From positions 1-12,241 of the forward strand of contig DLVV01000438.1 of NCBI GenBank assembly GCA_003445035.1: DNA of 12,241 nt, written 5' to 3'. Below are positions 7,689 through 12,241 of this stretch, one piece after another (positions within the stretch are counted from its first letter, which is position 1; the number at the start of each line of letters is the position of its first letter). Origin of the DNA: Planctomycetaceae bacterium (GTDB lineage: Bacteria; Planctomycetota; Planctomycetia; Planctomycetales; Planctomycetaceae). The notes beneath the pieces are model-generated. The model did no database searches. It saw only the letters and a program-made list of their open reading frames with translations, and had not been told where the DNA came from. The translations under genes and the position numbers were made by a program.

Positions 7689-7758
7689 CGATCTCCACCC
7701 GGGATGTCAACACCGCTGGTCAGGGCCGCCATACAACCGAGCCGACGTTTCCAGAAAT

Positions 7759-7801
7759 CGGTGACGGCTTTCGTTCACGACAGTGCACGAACGGGTTACC
7801 G
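7759..7801. promoter_or_regulatory. Imperfect nested inverted repeat in the divergent promoter region
   Basis: Inner arms CGTTC (7772-7776) and GAACG (7789-7793) are separated by 12 bases. Outer arms CGGTGAC (7759-7765) and GTTACCG (7795-7801) pair with one mismatch, but their distances from the inner arms differ (6 and 1 bases). The element sits midway between the divergent transporter and haem-protein genes, a natural place for an operator. No regulator gene is next to it. The symmetry could be chance. Confidence 0.25.
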
Positions 7802-7850
7802 TAGTGGCACACCTCGAAAAGTCAAATCGCCTGACTCATCTGAAGTTGCT

Positions 7851-7854
7851 GGAG
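7851..7854 (+). promoter_or_regulatory. Ribosome-binding site that sets the GTG start of the haem protein
   Basis: GGAG stands nine bases before the GTG at 7864. It decides for this start over the in-frame ATG at 7783, which has no comparable site and would put 27 polar residues in front of the signal peptide. Confidence 0.6.
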
Positions 7855-7863
7855 ACATCCACC

Positions 7864-10800
7864 GTGAGCCCGTCCCCGCTGCACGTTCTGCTGCTGCTGG
7901 CCGCCCTGGTCATCGATGTCACCGCCGGCCGAATGGCCGCTGCCGAGAAGCCGCCGACGAGTCGTGATCCCCGGTTGGTGATCGAGCTGTTTTCTGCCGA
8001 CCCCGACATCGTCACTCCAACCGGCCTGGACGTTGACCACCTGGGTCGGGTGTTCGCGATCGAGAGCAACACGCATTTCCCGCCGAAGGGTTACGATCGA
8101 CATCCCACCGATCGTCTGCTTGTCCTGCGTGACCGCGACGGTGACGGGCGAGCCGAGAAACCGACCGTGTTTGCCGACGGGTTCGTGCACGCGATGAGCG
8201 TTGCGGTCAGAACGTCGTTCAAGTCCGGGCAACCCGACACGGTGCTGGTGGCGACGCGGAAGGAGGTGATGGCGCTGTGGGACGACGATGGCGACCTGGT
8301 GGCCGATCGCCGCCGCCGCATCCTCCACCTCGACACGCCCGGCAACTATCCGCACAACGGGCTGGCCGGTTTTGCCTTTGATGGCCGGGGCCACATGTTT
8401 GTCGGTCTCGGTGAGAACCTGGGGGCCAACTACAAGCTGATCGGCAGTGACGGGACGACCCTGGCCGGCGGAGGCGAAGGGGGCAACATCTATCGCTGCC
8501 GTCCCGACGGCTCGGAACTCAAATGGTTTGCCACCGGGTTCTGGAATCCCCATGCCAGTTGCGTGGACACCTTCGGACGTCTGTTCAGTGTCGACAACGA
8601 TCCAGACAGCCTGCCTCCGTGTCGCCTGATGCACATCGTCGCCGGTGGCGACTACGGCTACCGTTACCGGAACGGCCGCAAGGGATTTCATCCGTTCACG
8701 AGTTGGAACGGCGAAATCCCTGGCACACTGCCGATGATGGCCGGCACCGGTGAGGCTCCTTCGGGGATGGTCGCCTACGAATCGATCGGGTTGCCCGACG
8801 AGTATCGCGGTGACCTGCTGGTGACCAGTTGGGGAGATCATCGCATCGACCGCTTCCGGATGGTCGAACGCGGCGCGTCGTTCGAATCGGTCGCCGAGCC
8901 GTTGATCCAGGGCGGTGTGAATTTCCGGCCGGTGGGCCTGGCCACGGCACCGGACGGCAGCCTGTACTGCACCGACTGGGTGCTGAGGGACTACAAGGTG
9001 CACGGCCGTGGTCGGGTGTGGCGGATCCGCCAGAAACCGGTCCAGAAGGCCGAGTCGCCTCCGCCGGTGATCGACGTGGCGACGGTGACGCCCAAGCGGA
9101 GTGTCGACGAACTGACCGACCTGGTCGGATCGGCCCATCTTCCGCTCCGCCGTGCTGCTGCGGTGGCGTTGTCCGGGACCGACGCGGGTCGCCAACGGCT
9201 CGGAGAACTGATCTCTGATCCCCGGACCAGTTCGCGGTCGCGGATCGAGGTCCTGTGGGCGATAGCGTCGGTGGATCCCGAGACCAGGGATTACGGGTTC
9301 CTGCGACCAGGCCGGCAGCGGACACACCTGGGCGGAGGATCAACCGAGGTTGAGATCGCGGTGATCGATCTGATCGGGACTCCCCAGTTCCCCTTCGATG
9401 CCTCGAAACAGGATTTTCTCCGGGACGAACAGGTGGCGGCGCTGCTGTGGGTGCCCGACCCGTTGGACCGGCCGGTTGCGACACCCGGACACCGGGCTCG
9501 CTGGGCGGCTGCATCGATGCGACTGTTGTCGCTCGAGGCGGCACTCGGGCTGCTGGTTCCCGACGATCCCTTCCTGATGGCCGCCGTTTTGGAACGGGTG
9601 GTTCGCCGGGACGTTGCCGAACCGGACCTGTTGAAGGCCGTTCGTGTGGCACTGGACCGGTCCACCGGCGACAACAGGCGACGCCGGGCGATTCGTACGC
9701 TGCTGGCCCTGGCGGTGCGGAAGCGATTTCATGATCCGGCATTGGCCCGACGGATGCTCACCGGAGGTCCGTTCGATCCGGTCGTGAGACGCCTGGTGGT
9801 GCAGTGGGCGGCCGAGTCGGGCCGGAAGGAACTTCGGCCCGAGGTGGCCGCGATCCTCGACAATCCCGACATCACCGCGGACCTGTTCCGCACCACCCTG
9901 GCCGCACTCGACATGCTCGATGGGGGAGACCCGAAAAAGATCGACAACACGGCCCCGGCCGACTATGTCCTGCCGCTACTGACCGACACCGGGCGGCCGC
10001 CGGCGGTGCGGTCACTGGCGTTGCAACTGGTCGACCCCTCATCCGCGTCGCTGAACCGCAAGCTGTTCGCCGATCTGCTGGCTTCCGGTCACAAGAAGCT
10101 GGTTGCCGAGGCGGTGCGGACACTTGGCCTGTCGTCTCACTCCTTCGCCTCCGAGTTGTTGTTGGGTGTCGCCGAGGATTCGAAAAGGCTCCTGTCGGAA
10201 CGTGCTGATGCCGTGGCGGGATTGGGGCGGTTTTCCCGGAGTCCGAAGGTGGCAGAAAAGTTGCGGCAGTGGGTCGCCGATCCCGGATCGCCGCTGCGGA
10301 GCGAGGCCTTGAGGTCGCTGCAGCCGACTTTGGTCACCGATGCAGGAAGTCGGTCGGTGGTGGCGAAGTTGATCGCGACGTTGACGACGGCCGGCAAACC
10401 GACCGCCTCCGACCGTGACCTGGCTGATCGGCTGGCCACGTCGCTGGCCGTCGCCGGGCAGAACATTCCAGGAGCGTTGAAACAGGTGGCGGCCCACCGT
10501 CCTGATGATCTCCAGGGCTGGACCCAGTTGTTGACTCAAGGAGGTGACGCCGCGGCGGGTCGTCGGCTGTTCTTCCACCATGCCGGCCCCCAATGTGCTC
10601 GCTGCCACATGGCCAATGGACGAGGGCGGCGAGTGGGACCCGACCTGTCACTGATCGCTCGCTCTCGGAACCGACGGCAGTTGCTCGAGTCGGTCCTGGT
10701 GCCCAGCCGCGAAGTCGCTCCGCAGTTCACGTCGTGGACACTGGTGACGACTGACGGACGGGTGCTCAACGGGGTGATTGTCTACGAGAACCGTGACCGC

Positions 10801-10962
10801 TTGACGATCGAAGACGCTGCCGGCAAGCAGACCAACCTGGCCAACACCGAGGTCGAGCTGAGAACGCCCCGGAAGACGTCACTGATGCCCGAAAAACTGA
10901 TCGAGCGGATGTCGATCAGCGAGGTGCGAGATCTGCTGGCGTTTCTGGAGTCGTTGAAGTAG
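7864..10962 (+). CDS. Secreted beta-propeller / HEAT-repeat / haem-binding (CxxCH) protein of the PVC type
   Basis: From the GTG start the product is 1032 residues. Residues 2-26 are a signal peptide (LHVLLLLAALVIDV, then AAA before Glu28). Residues about 37-388 form a sugar-dehydrogenase-like beta-propeller, the 'putative membrane-bound dehydrogenase' domain of planctomycetes, with HNGLAGFAFDGRGHMFVGLG, GFWNPHASCVDTFGRLFSVDND and a calcium-loop-like DRDGDGRAE at 90-98. About 410-880 are helical HEAT-like repeats. The C-terminal haem domain starts near 893 (GDAAAGRRLFFHH), binds haem at C911-AR-C914-H915, and offers Met1008 in SLMPEKL as likely second axial ligand. The family is thought to oxidise a substrate in the propeller and pass electrons to the haem; substrates are unknown. 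The domain order is the usual one for large members and no break is seen. The stop lies eight bases from that of the convergent PLP-enzyme gene. Confidence 0.94.
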   Translation: MSPSPLHVLLLLAALVIDVTAGRMAAAEKPPTSRDPRLVIELFSADPDIVTPTGLDVDHLGRVFAIESNTHFPPKGYDRHPTDRLLVLRDRDGDGRAEKPTVFADGFVHAMSVAVRTSFKSGQPDTVLVATRKEVMALWDDDGDLVADRRRRILHLDTPGNYPHNGLAGFAFDGRGHMFVGLGENLGANYKLIGSDGTTLAGGGEGGNIYRCRPDGSELKWFATGFWNPHASCVDTFGRLFSVDNDPDSLPPCRLMHIVAGGDYGYRYRNGRKGFHPFTSWNGEIPGTLPMMAGTGEAPSGMVAYESIGLPDEYRGDLLVTSWGDHRIDRFRMVERGASFESVAEPLIQGGVNFRPVGLATAPDGSLYCTDWVLRDYKVHGRGRVWRIRQKPVQKAESPPPVIDVATVTPKRSVDELTDLVGSAHLPLRRAAAVALSGTDAGRQRLGELISDPRTSSRSRIEVLWAIASVDPETRDYGFLRPGRQRTHLGGGSTEVEIAVIDLIGTPQFPFDASKQDFLRDEQVAALLWVPDPLDRPVATPGHRARWAAASMRLLSLEAALGLLVPDDPFLMAAVLERVVRRDVAEPDLLKAVRVALDRSTGDNRRRRAIRTLLALAVRKRFHDPALARRMLTGGPFDPVVRRLVVQWAAESGRKELRPEVAAILDNPDITADLFRTTLAALDMLDGGDPKKIDNTAPADYVLPLLTDTGRPPAVRSLALQLVDPSSASLNRKLFADLLASGHKKLVAEAVRTLGLSSHSFASELLLGVAEDSKRLLSERADAVAGLGRFSRSPKVAEKLRQWVADPGSPLRSEALRSLQPTLVTDAGSRSVVAKLIATLTTAGKPTASDRDLADRLATSLAVAGQNIPGALKQVAAHRPDDLQGWTQLLTQGGDAAAGRRLFFHHAGPQCARCHMANGRGRRVGPDLSLIARSRNRRQLLESVLVPSREVAPQFTSWTLVTTDGRVLNGVIVYENRDRLTIEDAAGKQTNLANTEVELRTPRKTSLMPEKLIERMSISEVRDLLAFLESLK

Positions 10963-10970
10963 CCCCGGGT

Positions 10971-12224
10971 TCAGTTGGCCAGCACCTCGCTGAGTGCCGA
11001 AATGGTTCGCTCGATTTCTTCGAGCGTGTTGTAGTGCAGGGCACTGATCCGCAGCGTGCCGCCGGGTTCGAGGCCCAGTGCTTCGGTCGCCGGCAACGCG
11101 TAGTGGTTGCCCGGCCAGGTAAAGATGCCACGCCGGCCCAGATGTTCGGCCAGTTCGCCGGAGCTGAGCCGATCGTGAGTGATCGAATAGGTTGCGACCC
11201 GTTGGTCGACGAGATCGGGGTCGGTGATCCCGTGGATCGTGACACCGGGCAGACGGACCAGGCCGTCAAGCAATCCCAGTGACAACTCTCGTTCGTGTTC
11301 GCCAATTGCCCGGTAGGCTGCCGCCAGGGCCTGCCGCCGCGAGTCGGCTGTGGGATCAACGCCGCGGCCGAGGTCGGCCAGGTACTCGATCGCTTCGCCA
11401 ACGCCGGCAATGCCCTCGTGGTTGCCCGTCCCGGTCATCCATTTGTCGGGCAGTTGGTTGGAGGCCGGACGCAGCTTGTAGGCCTTGAGTGACTCGAGCA
11501 AATCGCGGCGGCCCCAGAGCAGGCCGACATGAGGCCCGAAGAATTTGTAGGCCGAGCAGGCCAGGAGGTCGCAGTCCCAGGCCTCGACATCCAGCAACTG
11601 GTGCGGGGCCAGGTGGACCGCATCGACAAAGACCAGGGCACCAACCCGGTGGGCAGCCTGGGTGATTTCGGTGACGGGGTTGATCGAGCCGGAAAGGTTC
11701 GACGCGGCTCCGACAGCAACCAGGCGGGTCGAATCGGTGATCTGGGCATGAAGGGTGTTGAGATCGAGGGTGGCCGTGTCGGGATGGATGGCCACGTGGT
11801 CGACGGCGACCCCGGCATCTTCGGCCGCCAGGGTCCAGGGGGTGACGTTGGCGTCGTGGTCGAGGCGGGAAACGAGGATCCGGTCACCGGGTTGCCAGGT
11901 GGAGGCCAACGCCCTTGAAACGGCCAGAGTCAACGTCGTCATGTTGGCGCCGAAGGCGACCGTGTCGGGGTCACTGGTTCCCAGAAAGTCGGCAGCAGCC
12001 TGGTGTGACGCGTCGAGCATCGCGTCACTTTCGACGCTGGTTGCAAACGGGCCACCGTGATTGGCGTTGGTGCCGATGAGGTAACTGCTGACGGCCTCGG
12101 CAACGCGGGCAGGCACCTGGCTTCCCGCTGCCCCATCCAGGAAGACGGCGGGACGACCGTCGACGGTGCGGTTGAAGGCCGGGAACTGGCTACGGACAGT
12201 GTCGAGATCGAAGCGGGCCGTCAT
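10971..12224 (-). CDS. Cysteine desulfurase-like class V PLP enzyme lacking the catalytic Cys
   Basis: The 417-residue protein has the class V aminotransferase (NifS/SufS-like) fold. Visible motifs are FLDGAAGSQVP at 28-38, the PLP-stacking His123 in LDHDAN, VDAVHLAPH with Asp201 and His204, and the Schiff-base Lys227 in CSAYKFFGPHVGLLWG. GTGNHEG follows at 265-271, and the C-terminus has LRISALHYNTLEEIE. In true SufS enzymes a catalytic cysteine follows a His in a GHHCA-type loop. Here the equivalent is PGNHYAL with Tyr375, so persulfide chemistry is unlikely. This matches the VC1184-like subfamily (TIGR01976 as I recall), where a Trp-x-Gly-x-x-Tyr-Ala motif is normal, so it is not a mutation specific to this genome. 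The enzyme probably acts on an unknown amino-acid-like substrate in the cytoplasm. The ATG at 12224 fits the family's N-terminus; no strong Shine-Dalgarno sequence is seen in the 17 bases available. Confidence 0.92.
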   Translation of the reverse strand: MTARFDLDTVRSQFPAFNRTVDGRPAVFLDGAAGSQVPARVAEAVSSYLIGTNANHGGPFATSVESDAMLDASHQAAADFLGTSDPDTVAFGANMTTLTLAVSRALASTWQPGDRILVSRLDHDANVTPWTLAAEDAGVAVDHVAIHPDTATLDLNTLHAQITDSTRLVAVGAASNLSGSINPVTEITQAAHRVGALVFVDAVHLAPHQLLDVEAWDCDLLACSAYKFFGPHVGLLWGRRDLLESLKAYKLRPASNQLPDKWMTGTGNHEGIAGVGEAIEYLADLGRGVDPTADSRRQALAAAYRAIGEHERELSLGLLDGLVRLPGVTIHGITDPDLVDQRVATYSITHDRLSSGELAEHLGRRGIFTWPGNHYALPATEALGLEPGGTLRISALHYNTLEEIERTISALSEVLAN

Positions 12225-12241
12225 GAGGCCACTCGCAGGAT

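Noticed and set aside
7783..7863. An ATG start for the haem protein at 7783
   Set aside because: It would place 27 polar residues before the signal peptide and lacks a ribosome-binding site; GTG at 7864 has GGAG nine bases upstream.
7822..9327. A 501-codon minus-strand open frame inside the haem-protein gene
   Set aside because: It is antisense to the conserved propeller domain, its product shows no family motifs, and stop-free antisense frames are expected at this GC content.

Overview
The window reads as GC-rich, gene-dense chromosomal DNA from a member of the Planctomycetota. The strongest evidence is two large secreted proteins of planctomycete type. One is a PSCyt1/DUF1549/DUF1553 haem-motif protein. 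The other is a fusion of a beta-propeller 'membrane-bound dehydrogenase' domain, HEAT-like repeats and a CxxCH haem domain. A thioredoxin-like protein with a planctomycete-style C-terminal domain points the same way. All assignments come from reading motifs by eye; no database search was possible.

Layout, left to right. On the minus strand from 2693 down to the left edge lies a secreted PSCyt1/DUF1549/DUF1553 protein, cut by the window edge, that ends in a beta-sandwich resembling the domain attached to planctomycete GH32 levanase-like proteins. On the plus strand there follow a small TPR protein (2834-3397) and an M28 metallo-aminopeptidase (3446-4381). These are 48 bp apart and probably share a transcript. 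After a 159-bp leader region comes a 745-residue membrane-anchored protein (4541-6778) with a thioredoxin-like domain that has lost both redox cysteines. Its 3' end overlaps by 26 bp the 3' end of a minus-strand EamA/DMT transporter (6753-7688). A 175-bp divergent region then leads to the propeller/HEAT/cytochrome protein (7864-10962, GTG start). Eight bases beyond its stop is the stop of a minus-strand class V PLP enzyme (10971-12224), of the cysteine-desulfurase-like family that lacks the catalytic cysteine.

How the genes relate. The two haem proteins belong to families that planctomycetes carry in many copies. They are thought to act in the periplasm, possibly in oxidative or carbohydrate-related metabolism, but their reactions are not established. 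The other genes look like ordinary housekeeping or accessory genes, and apart from TPR-M28 no operon links them convincingly. I see no RNA genes, mobile elements, CRISPR array or long repeats, and no gene-free stretch over 300 bases. I did not find a clear new multi-gene system. The points most worth a second look are the domain grafted onto the DUF1553 protein, the cysteine-less thioredoxin fold, and the very tight convergent gene ends.
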